Counted from the first letter of the stretch, positions 1 through 13,400 are shown. The stretch: 64,000 bases of DNA from Litomosoides sigmodontis (GCA_963070105.1 OY718804.1:3551317-3615316); one strand, 5' to 3'. Made by a program: numbers and translations. The notes: a model not told the origin generated them from the letters alone.

Positions 1-925
1 TTTATAAGGTCTTCCTGCGCTACTTGTGGCCCTTTTCCACTCTTCCCTACTTCCTTTCACTTTTAATTTTCCACAGAGGATCACTTGACCGGTACTTGTT
101 TCCACAACAGCAATTGTCTTGTTGAGAACCGAATCACTGAGTATATCAAACTCGATTTCCGTCCATGGCTTCAATTTGAATTTATGAGAATATTTTGGGG
201 AAAGACAGAAGAGGGATAGCTATCGAATTTGTAAAGGTCCAGATTACCAAAGTCCATAATTCTCAATCTAGCTTACTAGGTATGTCTTCCAATCCGTCGT
301 TAAGAAGCCTTTTCAAAACGTCAAGTAGAAGTTCAATTACCTGAACAGCCATTCCTGCATCATCGGAGTCCACAGTTATGAGCCTCTTTCCATTATGCAT
401 CCCATCCGGCCTCATTTTAAAACAATCCTTGATTTCATCCTCATGGTAAATGATGTCAAAATCCTGAAGAAAAACATTTCTTAAAAGTGTATTGCTCTGA
501 CTACAAGCACTCTAGATTCTGGAGAATTTCCACTATCTTCTACTTGCTATAAAGATGTATAAAACGACTTCAGTACTGTCGAAAGCACAGTGCAAAATTA
601 TCAATCGCACCTTTTTTTCATGAACACCATCCAGAATAACGAGCGCCGACGATTTAGATCCTCGAATTTGTACCAGCTTAATCATACCATCACCACCACG
701 GAAACCTCTCAGCAAACCTTCGACGACACCTCCTGCAATTTTTCATTGTTCCATCATTGGTATCTTACAAACGATGTGGGTCTTATCAAATACGGTGCGA
801 TAAGATTGAAAACCTTGTACTGGGAGTTTAGCACATAAATTCTCATAGAAATTCACAGATATCTGGGAAGGTTTCTGTTCTGTACGGATAGCTTTCTGTC
901 CGTCAAGTGCAGTAAGTACACAGTC
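1..925 (-). CDS. Unrecognised multi-exon protein, 3' part cut by window edge
   Basis: At least four coding-like exons are read on the minus strand: about 925-750, 735-590, 470-341 and 220-1. The last runs off the window still open. Peptides include LTALDGQKAIRTEQKPSQIS, EGLLRGFRGGDGMIKLVQIR, DGMHNGKRLITVDSDDAGMA and LKPWTEIEFDILSDSVLNKT. The 5'-most exon starts after TTTCAG, and the exon at 470 follows TTCTTCAG. The junction near 735-770 is uncertain, because the simplest splice gives an in-frame stop and an acceptor three bases downstream is needed. I do not recognise the family. The short peptide with DGQK loosely recalls Argonaute N-terminal regions, but that is too weak to use. No start codon was identified. 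Confidence 0.5.
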
Positions 926-1239
926 CTGAAATTTAATATTCACTTCCTCATTAATGAAGAACTAAGTTTTCTTCTTGAAGGTTTTTCAAATCGAACTTCG
1001 TGTGATGTTTAAATTTTAAAGACATAAGAATAACATATCTTTGGATTATCAAGTATTATAGGAGCATTATTAAATGGACTCTAATGCAAATTTTTTTTTT
1101 GTAATGCAAATTTCAAGTATTAGTAAAGTGATCCACCCATCCAGTTCAATGTGAATTTAACTCGGTTATTATTGAATACAGATTAGACTAGGATCGTTCC
1201 TCGCACTTCATTTTTTTCTTACACTTCATTTAAATTGAT
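926..1239. other. Gap between two minus-strand gene fragments
   Basis: AT-rich sequence between the first recognisable exon of the left-edge gene and the PAN exon. No coding exon was recognised. It presumably holds intron or untranslated sequence. Confidence 0.4.
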
Positions 1240-1459
1240 TTAATCGAAACGGACTTCATCCTTCGGCATGTGCATCAGTGAGCGACATACGAATCCACCG
1301 GAAAGTAGTGATCGAAGACACGACCTGAGGCAATCATCCTTAAATTCCACACTTTCTGTGCTTTCGATATCGTTTGCACTCAACTCTAATCGATAGCCTT
1401 TCTTGTAAGCAAAACATGAATTTAGATCCGTGTAATCCCCGACAACACCGTTCACTAAA
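1240..1459 (-). CDS. PAN/apple-domain exon, apparently truncated
   Basis: After an acceptor (TTTTTAG) at about 1460, an open exon encodes about 70 residues with a PAN-like cysteine pattern: SCFAYKKGYRLE, then DDCLRSCLRSLLSGGFVCRS, then HMPKDEVRFD and a stop. The spacing of the first cysteine, the CxxxC pair and the FVCRS cysteine fits the first half of a PAN/apple module, a disulfide-bonded fold common in nematode extracellular matrix proteins. The usual C-terminal half with its closing cysteines is missing. A consensus donor (GTATGT) lies inside the exon at GGF, so the real exon may stop there. No partner exons were recognised upstream, so this could be a last exon or a relic. Confidence 0.45.
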
Positions 1460-1564
1460 AACTGAATATTGATAAATTTGAAAAATAAATTGACATAAAT
1501 TTGTTGAATTACTGAATTTAAAAATTTCAGTCTAAAGCAGTCTAAGCATTTAGTACGCTTCACT

Positions 1565-3737
1565 GCCTAATTCTCACCTGTTGTGGACGACTAAGCGTTG
1601 AAAATGTGCAACAATCTAAGCTAATAACGTTTTTGTTAGCTGTATAAATGTGCTGCTTTTCATCTTCAAGCAATATATTTTACTCAATTAGCAAGCTCTC
1701 CTTTATGCTATCATTGAATGTAGCTAGATGTAAATGCATGAAGTAGTCCAGTGAAATAATTGATTTTTTTTTCTTGGCATACAAAAGAGAAGAAAAAAAT
1801 GGCATAAACTGCCACCACTTTTTCACTTAATCATTTTTCCTTAATTTCCAATTTTCAAGAACTTAAAAACGAAATTGAAGAAAGAAAATGATTAACTGAA
1901 TCTTTATAAATCAACAGTATGAGATATGTGTAATGAATAAAATAATTTTCATAAAATTAAGGATGATATAGAGAGATGCTTACGTTGCAAAATCATTACA
2001 AGAGATACAGTGATACACAAGATGTCCACCGTCATTTGACACACTGCTCCCCTTCGTCGTATTTCCATTTTCAGGCTGTCGCTATTTCCATCGATTTCTC
2101 ACATTCACAATTTCAGTTTCGCTCTTCTGTTCTATATGGACGTATGTATTGTATGTACAATCTACCTCCTACCTACCTACCCACCTACCTACCTACCTGT
2201 AAACGTTCCCAATGGAAATAAGAAAAGATGGAACAGAGAGGTGAAGACGAATGAATGCATACAATACGATACGATCGACAAGGCAAACGATTGGTGTGTT
2301 GCGCTTGCGCTCTCATTACTACCACTGGTGCCGTTTAACAGTTATTAAAATTGTTTTTGCTCCTTCACGTTCCCACTCCTTTACGTATTTCCGAAAGCTA
2401 CTGCACCACTGTGTTTGTGTTTTGCTGTTGATGATAATTTTATCAATGTTTTTTCAACGATATTCTTTCTTTACACTTCAAGATAAAGCGATTACTTTTT
2501 ATGGGATGAATTTAAAGTGGTGACTGAGTGAGTGAAAGTACTAGTACTGAGAATCTGATGTAACTTGAAAACTTTCATTTCATATCATTTCAGTGAAAAT
2601 TAATTCAGAAAGATTGGAGATGATCTAGTAGTTTTAAATGTAGCAGTTCAGGAGTGCTAAGCACTGTTTCTAAGGAATGGAATAATAGTGTAAGATTTTG
2701 AAATTTAGAACTTAGCACATGCAAGTTTCAGTCTCATCGCATTCGCAACGAAACTGAAAGTCAAACTAAATCTTGCATTCTAGAAATATTCTTCGTACAG
2801 GAAATAAACAAATATGTTTGTTTACTATGATCTCACACATCTTGCGTTCTCTGTTGTTTACAGCAGCATTCACCAGCAGGTGAAATAATGGAGACGATCT
2901 CACCACAGAAGGTGAGATCCTCACACGATAAATGCGAAGTGATGAAGTCATATCACATTTATTAAATTCTCAGACAGCATATCGATACATTTTAAAATTT
3001 ACATAAACAATGAGTAGTGCTACTGCACACAATTGAAAATTGTGAGGACATCAATAATTTTCATTTCATCAGAGAATCACTGAATTGATGATAAAAGAGT
3101 ATGAATCAAACATTCAAGAAATAAATGTAAAGGTAATGATTGGCTTTAGAAATGTTAATGAGCAAATATACTTATTCACCCAGGAAATACGGATGAAAAT
3201 CTCAAGAACGCAACATATGCAATAATAAAGAGAGGAAAAGAAATCACCGAAAATAATCAAATATTAAGCATAATTGAAAAGATATTTGAAATTATAAAGT
3301 GGAAACTTTAAAAGTTGAAACGAAAAAGATGAGGGTCACCAAAATGTTTCAAAAAGAAACTGGGTGGAAATTTGATATCCGCGATAAATGATCGTATAGA
3401 AAAAGAATTTTAAAAGCAAAATACTTATTTGAAATCAAATAACTTGATAAATTGATATTTCATGGGAGATTATAAAAATTTTTTTTAAAAAAAAATTTCT
3501 AGGAAGAAGGATGTACACAGGCAGCGCAAACAAAACCAGAAGTGAGAAGAAAAACAGTCATCCCTTGCACCACTTTATAGAACCCTTAAAACAGTGAATT
3601 CTAAGAATAATAACGCTTTGGAATAGAGCAATATGTGAAGAACCGGTAAGTGCGATGCATCACATTTTCATCTATAGCTTCGCGCATACAGTGGTTAAAA
3701 CTCCTTCGGAACAAATGAAATTCATGTTGGAAGGTAC
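1565..3737. other. Intergenic region without a recognised gene
   Basis: AT-rich sequence between the DBNL stop codon and the PAN exon. Short open frames in both strands have no splice context or recognisable residues. It contains a CTAC tetranucleotide run at about 2162-2199 and presumably the DBNL 3' untranslated region at its right side. Confidence 0.5.
2162..2199. repeat. (CTAC)n tetranucleotide repeat
   Basis: About nine imperfect copies of CTAC, interrupted once by CTCC and once by CCAC. Confidence 0.85.
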
Positions 3738-6535
3738 TCACAACAAACTCACATAATTAGCAGGAAAAAGACCGTAATGACCGTCCGGAGCTCGACCTCG
3801 CCACCAACCCTCATCAATTTGATCCACTTCCGTAATGATATCATTCGGGTTGAATGAAATCTCAGTTTCATCAGCTAAAAACTATGAACTACTGGTAACC
3901 GTCATATTTTTAAAAATTTGGCTTCATAAGTTTACAATTCATGAAATTCAATGACTGAATAAAAGTATTTTCTGAATGGAAAAAAAATACACTGGTCGAT
4001 CGGAGGATTTAACAAGTACTGGACAGATAAGGTTTAATTACTTCAAATAAAGAGTCGCACTGTAATGAATCAGTGATGCAAATATTTCTTTATGTTAAAT
4101 AAAGGAAGCCTTGTGTGTACAGCATTTCTTTAAAACTTCAGAATGAAGCGCCAACTTACCAGCCTGATAATCCCACAGAGCTATAACGCACGCTCCATGT
4201 GACAGTTTTTCATCTTCCACCACTGGTGTTACTTCGCTTTTAGCTTTCTCCAAAATATCCTCACAAGTGGAAATTTTGTTCGTTTCATAAACAATATTGT
4301 TTACTTCAACATCCTGTTCGTTTGCATTCTCTTGCGATTTGATAGCTTGACCATTCTCTTCAATGATATGAACACTGTCTTCACTAATTGAAATACATTC
4401 TGAAGCTTGTTTTCTTGTTGTTCGTTCCGCTTGTTCAACGTTCTTTATACTGTGCTGCTGTGGTTTATGCGATAGTTTCTCGAACAAGGCCTTCTTAATT
4501 TGTACTAAATCATTCTGTCGTTTCTCATCTAAAATTCAATTTTCAAACCAAATGATAAATTTTGGAACAATTTTACTACTTTATTATATGGATACAAATA
4601 AACACGCTGAAAATTTTCCCAAACATATCCCAATACGTTGATATGCAAAATGACACCTTAAACGAACCAAATAAACTAACAATGGTTATTGACAAAATGT
4701 AAATATTTCATCAAGAATTTCTCAGATAATTTTTATTTCCTCGTGTCCAAACTATCCGAAAAAATTTCAGTATTTTATTGTACTTGAAGGTTCATCGGCT
4801 TTTTTAATTCCTTCTTCCGAAAGCAGATGAGCACGTATTCTATTACCCAGTTCATTTCTTTCACGAAAAGCCATTTCACTCTTTTCCTGTTCTCGCCTTC
4901 TTTCTTTAGCAGTTCGATCAATCTCCTGCACCCTTACTTCTTTCCAGAAATCTCGGCTATTTGTGTCAATTTCACTACAAGAAGGAGAGATCGGGAATCT
5001 CTTTAAAACAATACTAGGACTAGAACTACATGTAAGCATAGAAGTTACTGTTGGTGTAACATGTAGCAAATAGCAAGTTAACTTCAAAATTATGAACTGC
5101 TTTTAATAAACGGTGAGCAATCTACTAATTTTGCTTGACTATCGTTGCCATACAGCAACATCGAACTAAAGAGGAATTAGAGTTTTGCGTGCTTAGCGCA
5201 GTGAACCATAAACAAATCACTTTGCAAAAAAACGTTCATGTAAAAACGTTGTATTATTAAAAAAGAAAGTTAAAATAAAAGAGAAATTCAACCTGACTTT
5301 TTTGATTTCACTGCGTGACAGGTAGTACCAATTGTTTCTTGATAGGTGAAGTCCGAGTTTTCTCTTAAAGTTGGCACAGATTCGCTCACACCCGGCAATC
5401 TGCTGACTACACGCAATACGCTTTCCATATCAACATCTTCTTCACTTCGAGCGGTTAAAATCTAAAGTACTCCCAAACGAAACGACTTATAAAGGATTGC
5501 TGATATATGTAACGGCTCTGTGTGCTAATATACTAAGCATCATTTGAATTGCACGGTAATAAGACCTAGAAGTATCTATCAAGTCTTTTACAGCTGCATT
5601 TGCAAAAATCACAATAAAATGAAATCCATTTCAACAAACACTCTTTCAATTCATGTCATCTTTGAAAACATACCACATGTACGCCACGCAAAAACCTTTT
5701 CAATTCTGTGCCATGATTAGCTGTTGTAACCAAACGTGACGACGGAACACCCTCACCTTGCTAAAACACAATTTTGCAGCAAACTTCCCCTGGCAAGCAC
5801 AAATTTTAAGTGCTGAAAGCCTAGAACTCATTTTGTACAGGCTAATCGAGGTTATAAGTTTCAGTACTTTCAGCATTAAAAATTAAAATCAAACTTTTGT
5901 ATCATCAAGAATAGAGAGCACTGAGAAGTTAAATTAAGCTATACAAATGAAAAGAACTCACCCATTGAATGAGGACGATTTTCGCGCTTCCTGAAGCACC
6001 CCATTTGACAGCTCCGACACCGTACTGCAACCTCCCAGCTGCAAAGTTTCTCGACAACTCTTCCATACCGCCATCTGTTCAAAACAGTACTTCGGGATAA
6101 TAAATTATATTATGTACAAGCGGTTATTTCATTTAAGCAAGAAGGTCATTTGCACGTTTTTGTCAGACAATTTATCATAGTTTAAATATTACTTGAAGCT
6201 TATAGCATTAAACACTACCTCCAGTATCTGCTACCTTAATGATATTCGAGTTCTTTTCATATTCCAGAATTACCCTGAAAAGTGTGACTTTAGTTCATTA
6301 TAAAAATTTGCCTCATAATCCCTCAGAGCAATTCGTCGATAACATTGATATTAGAAATTTCCACGTGAACTTCAAGTCTAAATGTAATTTTATAATGAAT
6401 AAAATAGTCATCAAGTGCATGTAACTACGCGAACAAAATGAATTACACAGACCAGTTGTCAAAGCCCGGTGATTTGAGTACAACATCGTAAGCAGAGAGA
6501 ATATCCTCTTGATGTGCTAGTACATTTAGGGTCAT
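3738..6535 (-). CDS. DBNL: Drebrin-like/Abp1 actin-binding adaptor (ADF-H plus SH3)
   Basis: Eight exons join in phase: 6447-6535, 6219-6274, 5962-6074, 5674-5760, 5293-5461, 4784-5047, 4160-4528 and 3738-3874. They give about 427 residues, against 430 in human DBNL. The N-terminal ~130 residues are an ADF-homology domain ([56 protein letters not shown]). The middle has [10 protein letters not shown] and a charged helical stretch ([20 protein letters not shown]). The C-terminus is a complete SH3 domain: [18 protein letters not shown], then [21 protein letters not shown]. Family members bind F-actin through ADF-H and recruit dynamin or WASP partners through SH3, linking cortical actin with endocytosis. 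An acceptor TTTCAG ends at 6574, before the chosen ATG. The middle is divergent, but the domain order is diagnostic. Confidence 0.95.
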
Positions 6536-8087
6536 ATCTTTCGGCGGTAGTTAACACTCAGGTGACAACATTCCTGAAATGCACACATACATCTCGTCCA
6601 ACCATAACGTAAAACTGTACACATCATTCTATTATTGAGAAATGGACGAAATCACTATCTTATCCGAGAACTGATAGTATTGTAACTGAACACCAGTGTA
6701 ACTGCATGACGACACTACACCAGGTAGTTAGGGATTCCCAAACTTTGGCGCTAATGTCGCGGCATAAGAAACCACATGGAGAGTCACATAATCCCCGATA
6801 ACACGTCAACTATGTCACATACCAAACTGACTCGTGAAAATAATGGTGTAATGCGTTGTACGTCATGTGACGTTTCGTTAAATCCTAGCTAGACCTGATT
6901 GGAACAGACCCGGTTGGCGCTCTAGCTATCATGAAGTGGCTAAAATTAATGTGCCATTACCCAACGGACTAATGATGCAAGAAAATCTGTGTCATTACTA
7001 CTGGTTCACTAGAGTAATCAACGACAGCAACCGTTGGATGAATACATAGAGAACGAACGATGACTAATTCGCAGTTACAGGCGGTTTAGACAACGTTATG
7101 AATCAAATTTAAAATCGGCACTGTATGATAGTACTGCAACGATGATATTTCTATGACTAAATTCCTAATTTCAAGGAATGCGTAAGTTACTAAACAATGT
7201 TTTGTGTAATTCGTTACTTTTTTTCAACAAACCTCTTGTTTCATTAGTACCGTCATCTGCAATGTTTTATAAAAATATTTTCTTTCAACGAATTTTGCAC
7301 CCCGAAATTTAAACTCACCTGTTTATCTATCATCTACCAACTTCTATCTCTCACAAATGAAGGGGAAAAAGGCAGCAGATTATTTGTGTGACACTATTTC
7401 ATCCACTACATGATGTAACGAAGTGTTTTAATCAGAATCATCAATTTACAACTAAAATGAAGAAAAATGTGTCGTACAAAATATTAACCATAAAGAGAAG
7501 GCCATCCAGTCTAAAAGGATCTATTACAGATCACCTTACAACACTATCCCGAAGGAAAAATATATAGCAAATAAAATTAAAATTTTAAGACATATCACAG
7601 CATCACAGCACAAAAAGGAAGTGATAGAGTAATAAAAGAGAACAAAAAAATCTTCCTATTTCAATAATTCCACGGACGTGCCAAAAAAAGGCAGTGGTTA
7701 ATTTTTTTGACATTTCATCCACATATGATTTCTAGATTTTTAATACTAATATTTTAAATAATAATAATAATAACCTTCGTTAATACTTATTAAATGATAT
7801 TCATATTCGTATTGCATTTCGTTCTTTTTTTTGGAAGATGATGGTAATACATATTCAACTGATCGAAGGTAATAAATATTCAATTAATAACTATTACTTA
7901 ATCAACTGATATCAAAGTCAATAAATGGAGAATGCCGATGATTTTTACGAAATATAATAAATGCAAACAAGAGAACATCTCTAAACATGTCGGGCTCTAT
8001 TCGTAGGAACCTTCGAATACCTGTGAATTCGCTCGAGAGAAATTCAATAAGTATAGAACAACAATAACAACAGAATAGTTTCTGGAC
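6536..8087. other. Intergenic region between derlin and DBNL
   Basis: No coding exon recognised. The left half (about 6600-7130) is less AT-rich than its surroundings but has no long open frame. The right half is AT-rich with a short AAT run near 7757-7773. It should contain the derlin 3' untranslated region and the DBNL 5' leader. Confidence 0.5.
6574..6580 (-). promoter_or_regulatory. Candidate spliced-leader acceptor of DBNL
   Basis: A TTTCAG acceptor on the minus strand lies about 38 bases upstream of the DBNL ATG and has no recognised coding exon 5' of it. This fits trans-splicing, but a cis-spliced untranslated exon is equally possible. Confidence 0.4.
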
Positions 8088-10076
8088 CTATTCAGGTCTA
8101 GGCGGCTGCTCCCCCCAGTTGAAACCACCAGGTCGTTCATCTATATCAACAGGTTCAATAGGAACCGGATCTAGCAGCCATTTCAGTAGATGAGGTGTTT
8201 GCAAAACACGAAAACCGTTTTGTTGCAAAGGAAACACATCTTCCAAGAAGAAATAGAAATGGCCACATGCTATTCCTAAAAGCATTGTTTTGAAATCGAA
8301 ATACCAAATCAAAATAGATGAGTATAAACTTTAACTGTTACAATTTATCCAGTAGAAAGAAAATAAGCCTCCCAAATGCTGCTTCAAAATCGACTGAAGA
8401 ACATGCTAGAAGGATATTGGAATATATTGGAAGTGTTCAAATCTGTCTTGTAATTTGTTACTCTTGCTCCTGGTGGGTAATTAAATTGTTAGAATTGGAC
8501 GCCACCGCCAATAATGGAACAAACAGAAAATATGAGTTAAAAATATTTTCCCAAAGAAAATTTTGAAGTTCAAGAAATCAAGAAATAAATCAAATTATTT
8601 AAATCTAACTCACCCATAAAATCAACGATAGCATTGTTACCGAGGAGCAACGAAAACAAAAGTAGCACCCATGGCAAGTAGGGAGCATTGAAACTAAGAA
8701 CACCAAAAAAATTCATGCGCACATATGGATTCCGCCTACTCCAGACATAAACAAGCATAATAGTGAAAGCCTGTCCAAGAAATACCATATGTACAAAAGT
8801 TCCACAAATAATCTAAAATATTAAAAAACTTTAGCACATAGATTTGAAGCCATCATTAACGATTAGCACTGCAAAAATAGAAAATTGAAGATTTTTCTGC
8901 TGAACTGAGTGAAGTAGCTTAAACACTTGATCATACAAAAAAAAACAACAACAACAAAACAACCTAACTTGTCAAATTTAAGTGGAAAAAACAGTAATAC
9001 AGAACATAGACAATTCCTAAATATCTATCAATTACTAAATATCTTGAAGAACAATGAACTACTATTACTATGAAAGTTCTTTAGAGATATATAATACGAT
9101 GCTTACAAAATCGCATAAATTTTCAAAACATCTAATCGAAAGAACAAAATGCCACTAGCTCGTTACTAAATTTAAAGGCACAATTCTTTCAGAAGACACA
9201 TTCAACAAAAATATGACCCAAAGTAAAGAGGTCAATGTAGAAAGTATGTTACCATAAAAACTGCTCCAAAGATGAACATAAAAGCAAAGTCGGCACGTCG
9301 TCCACGAAACGAGCCTTCTTCGAGCATCATGCAATATCGGTATGTAAAAATCATATTGAACAAGAAGCTAAACCCAAATGAACCAAAAAAACAAAATGAT
9401 GTTAGAAGTCGCCAAAACTGGAAATAAATTTATTTGAAGCACGAGAAAGAGCCACAAATTTTGTAAAATGTTGCATTAAGTCAGTGTATTAACACAATTC
9501 TCCATTTATGGCGATAATTTCACGTTGAAAATATTTTTTTAGAACTAAATTCCAATGTAGTACAAATTTCAGCGCGTAAAGAGCATGACCAAATTACCTG
9601 GTAATTGTAAATAATTAAACTCCAGTGAAAATATAAATGGAATGGCGTGACAAAATCCAGCTGCTGAAATAAAAGCAACTATAATTCATTAAAGAGTAAG
9701 TTAATTTGCAGAATTCTTAAGAAAATCCATCCGTGCCTTTGGAATTATACAACACAAAGGATGTTCAGTCAGTCGTCTAAGCATTACGATTTTTTTTTTA
9801 AATTCGAAACCAAACATTAAAGTAGATAAAAACAAAAATATAAAAGAATGTTGTAATAGCATGAAGAAGGTCGGTGACAGGAATATAACAATTTGGTTAT
9901 AAATGAATATAACCACAAAAAAGTTTCAGTTAACTTCGACGAGTACGAAAATCCGTTCTGAAATATTTGTCAATAAATCATATACTTACCACTGCAAGCG
10001 TAGTTAATACACATGCGGTCGTATAAATCCTCGTTACAGGAGGCATGTCCTCATATGCCTGCAGGAGAGCCTGCAT
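8088..10076 (-). CDS. der-2: Derlin-2-type ERAD membrane protein
   Basis: Five exons join in phase: 9990-10076, 9598-9663, 9253-9417, 8614-8812 and 8088-8275. They give about 234 residues, the usual derlin-2 length. Recognisable derlin blocks in order are [99 protein letters not shown] and [20 protein letters not shown]. Derlins are rhomboid-like pseudoproteases of the ER membrane that help extract misfolded proteins for degradation. The WR motif (FWRLL) and the GxxxG region are present. The C-terminal p97-binding SHP box appears degenerate ([15 protein letters not shown], then stop). It lies just downstream of TRAP1 on the same strand. A TAG acceptor sits four bases before the ATG. Confidence 0.96.
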
Positions 10077-10402
10077 CCTTCTAGCAGTCCCTGTCGTTAA
10101 CGATGATTACACTAAGAATGGATAAAGCAGAGATTAAAGTTAAAGATTAAAGGAAACTGATCAATGTCTCCGGAAGAGTACCAACTGGAATATGCAATCC
10201 TCTCAAGCATGCAAACTTTTATTTTCGCACGACTTTTATTCAGTTCACAGGTGAAACATCTATACGAGCAACACAATGGGAAAAAAACAAAACAAAATAA
10301 GAGATATCTCACGCTGACTACATCGTCATAATGCCATCCAACAATTCAATGCAGTCATGAATCATAAACTAAAATAACAAATAACAGTAACAGTAAAAAA
10401 AA
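10077..10402 (-). promoter_or_regulatory. Short TRAP1-derlin intercistronic gap
   Basis: Only 326 bases separate the TRAP1 stop from the derlin ATG on the same strand, and a CTAG acceptor ends at 10081, four bases before the ATG. This spacing is compatible with a nematode operon whose downstream gene is trans-spliced. No separate promoter can be recognised. The open frames in the gap have no coding support. Confidence 0.45.
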
Positions 10403-13400
10403 TCAGGGCGTAAGTATTGATGACTTCGGCTTCAGAAGTTCAGTTAACAGTCGATTAACCCGATCGACCATTTTCGATGAATCTTTCATCAACCCGCAAG
10501 TTATCAGGGCATTATCATAAATCTGAAAATCAAAAAAACACAATTATTTTTCTTCTGTATACTTCTTTCAGATTTTCAAACTCACTCAATTCAGCGTTGC
10601 TGATTGTGAATCCTTTGAAATGCAAACTTCACTTACTAAATATTAAAAGATATTCCGTACATCGTTTTTGTCTAGCAGCTCGATTCTAAATGGGGGACCG
10701 GGTATCTAATCCCACAAACAATTTTTTCCAAAGATATTATGAGATCACTTTACTGATAACTTGGAAATTATGCATCCGGTTAACGAAAATTCATTATATA
10801 GTTCAACAACATTTGAACGTTTTGCATCGGTAGCGATGGGTACAAAGTAACAATAACGGTAACAATACTTTTGACTTATAATATAGCAACAAGTCACAGA
10901 AGTTTAGCGAACATCATCTATGATTTCAAAATTCAAAACCAATTTATTACCAACTTAATTCATGCTTCTGTCTTTAAAGCATCTTAGTTCGAACGATGCA
11001 GATCTCATTTCTTACTTGTATGCAATAAAAGTGAAAGATATATTGTACCTGTTCAGCAACAAGACCAGCTACTACTGGTTCTGATTTATATAATTTGATT
11101 AGCGCACTGATAATTGGATGATTCAAGTTAATATGAAGAGTTGGCTTTAAAAACGCCAAATGCTCGGTATCCTTGACCTGTCCAACACGAAGGAAATGAC
11201 GAGCAGCACCCATTTCCGCACCAATTGTGATCATACAAGGATGCTCGCCGGTTGTGATGGAGCTCTGCAATAGCGAGATAAAAATTCGCTTTTCAAGCGT
11301 GAGTTTTTGGGTGACAAATAGAATTTTTCATCACTAATATATCAAAAATAAAACTCAGTTTTGGTCTTAATTCTATTAACTTCGTTATTATTTGCTCCAA
11401 GCCATAAACAGATGCTATATTACAGTTAGACATAATAACTCTTTCATATCCAGCCTGACTACTGCATTCATCGTTCATTCTGATAATACTAGTTATATTA
11501 TCCCCTTGTAAAATTATCAACGATGTGCATTTTGAAATACCTTTATTTCATTCACTTTCACGCTTCCTAATGTAGTTTTCAACCAATCGAGCAGCTCTTT
11601 CTTGTCAGCATCTCGTATTGTTATTGCTGCAATGAGATTTGCACGACTTTAAAACAAGAAAATTTGCTACATCCATTGAGTAAAGCAGTTTGCATTAGCG
11701 ACAGATTTCACTTTTATCATCGATTTCGAATTTACGGAGAATGTAGAGAAATTTTGATGTCTCTGGTAACACGAAATTTAAGCTAGATTTAACCGAACTT
11801 CGAAGAATAAAGAGACATTTCAGCCTTTTAATTCCTTTCTTCTAATGCATTCAAAATTATACTACTTACTCGAAGCCTGAGAGTCACCACCGGCTTCGAT
11901 ACGTGTCCAATTTTCAGCTGATTTAATTGACTTCATCCGAAACTGTTGCATAGCCAGTAAGCAAACTTCATCGGAGGCATCATATGCAAAAAGAACTTCT
12001 TTGTTTTCTGATTTGAACGCTTCATAATAAGGGGAATGTTCCGCAAGCTGACGGCTGGAAAAAGAAGAGATGATCTGACTGCGGACTGTGGATCTCTATG
12101 AATTTGGATATCTTGAAGAAACAAGGCTGATAATGAGCTCATTTGAATAAAGAACAACACTTCGCGTGCATTTCGACACTTTCACAGAACTATTTTAATA
12201 TAAATTATATCCTCAATTTTCTGCACCACCAAAAAATTGTGAGAGATAATATAACTCGATAAAGTGCTTACCTTGGAGCAAATAAGTAATAAATTTCATT
12301 CTGATCCTTTTGCATTCGGCCTACATATTCATCCAAGCTAGTCAAAGTTCCTGCTTTGAGACTTGATGATTCAAACAATAAAAGCGAACCAATCTGTTCC
12401 TAAAATGTTGCATTTAATTAATTCAAAAAATCTAGAAATAGAGAAAGTATGCATTTGACAGTAACTGACATAATTTTATTATTTTCATTCTCCTACCAAT
12501 TCTTATACTAAATCCCATTTGTCCTTTGAAAAAAACCACAAAACTCCCTATAAATTAAATGCATAACATAAGTTACCTTAATTTTCAATGTTTTACTGTA
12601 GAAATAATTGATATTGTGCAAATGCGCAAAAAAGGAAGAAATCAATTAAAACGAAAAATGTTCGGTAATTTTTAAAACAGACCAAACCAAACACGAATGC
12701 CGCATGATGATAAATAGACATATGCACAGATACAAACGGGTTTAAACTAACTTTAATGCTTTGGTCATTCTCGGTACAAACACCTTCCTTAAAATATAAA
12801 GAATAGCCATCATAGAATTCTTTATATTTTATTCGATCTTTCTTCATTTCATTTACAAAATATGTTACCACCTTGTCGGTTAGTATTTGACGTAACTTCC
12901 TAAACAGCTTGTAATCAAAACATATTTATTTCAAGAGTTTAAGTGTAACTTAAGAAAACTGGCGATCAAATTATTGTACTACCAGCTTAACCTTTGCGTA
13001 CTGCACTTTTTTTAAATCTTGTGTGTTAAATTCTGCCAAAAGAAATTCTGCCAAAGAGAAGTATTCTGAGGAAATGCAAAATATAAATCTATAAATCTTC
13101 ATATTGCTAAGGAGATCATAAACAAGTGCTAAAAATTTCGATAAGTGAAAAATAAATATTACACAAGAACAGTATCCATCTGCAACATTTCGCGACTTAA
13201 ATTCAATGGTATGTCTTCCGAATCGACTATGCCAACTAGAAAACGCAAATATCGCGGTAAAAGATCTTTCGAATTTGGCTGAAATTAAGGAAGTATGGAA
13301 ACATACACTATAACTGAAATAAAGAGCAAATTTTCTTCCACAAAAACATTCCATACCGACTTATTTGATAAGTCTACAGACAGCAATAACAGGACACTTG

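Noticed and set aside
6720..7130. Less AT-rich block as a transposon remnant
   Set aside because: No terminal repeats, no transposase-like frame and no internal repetition could be seen.
11293..11520. Open frame between TRAP1 exons 10 and 11 as an extra exon
   Set aside because: The flanking exons already join in phase and in line with HSP90 homology, so this is intronic.
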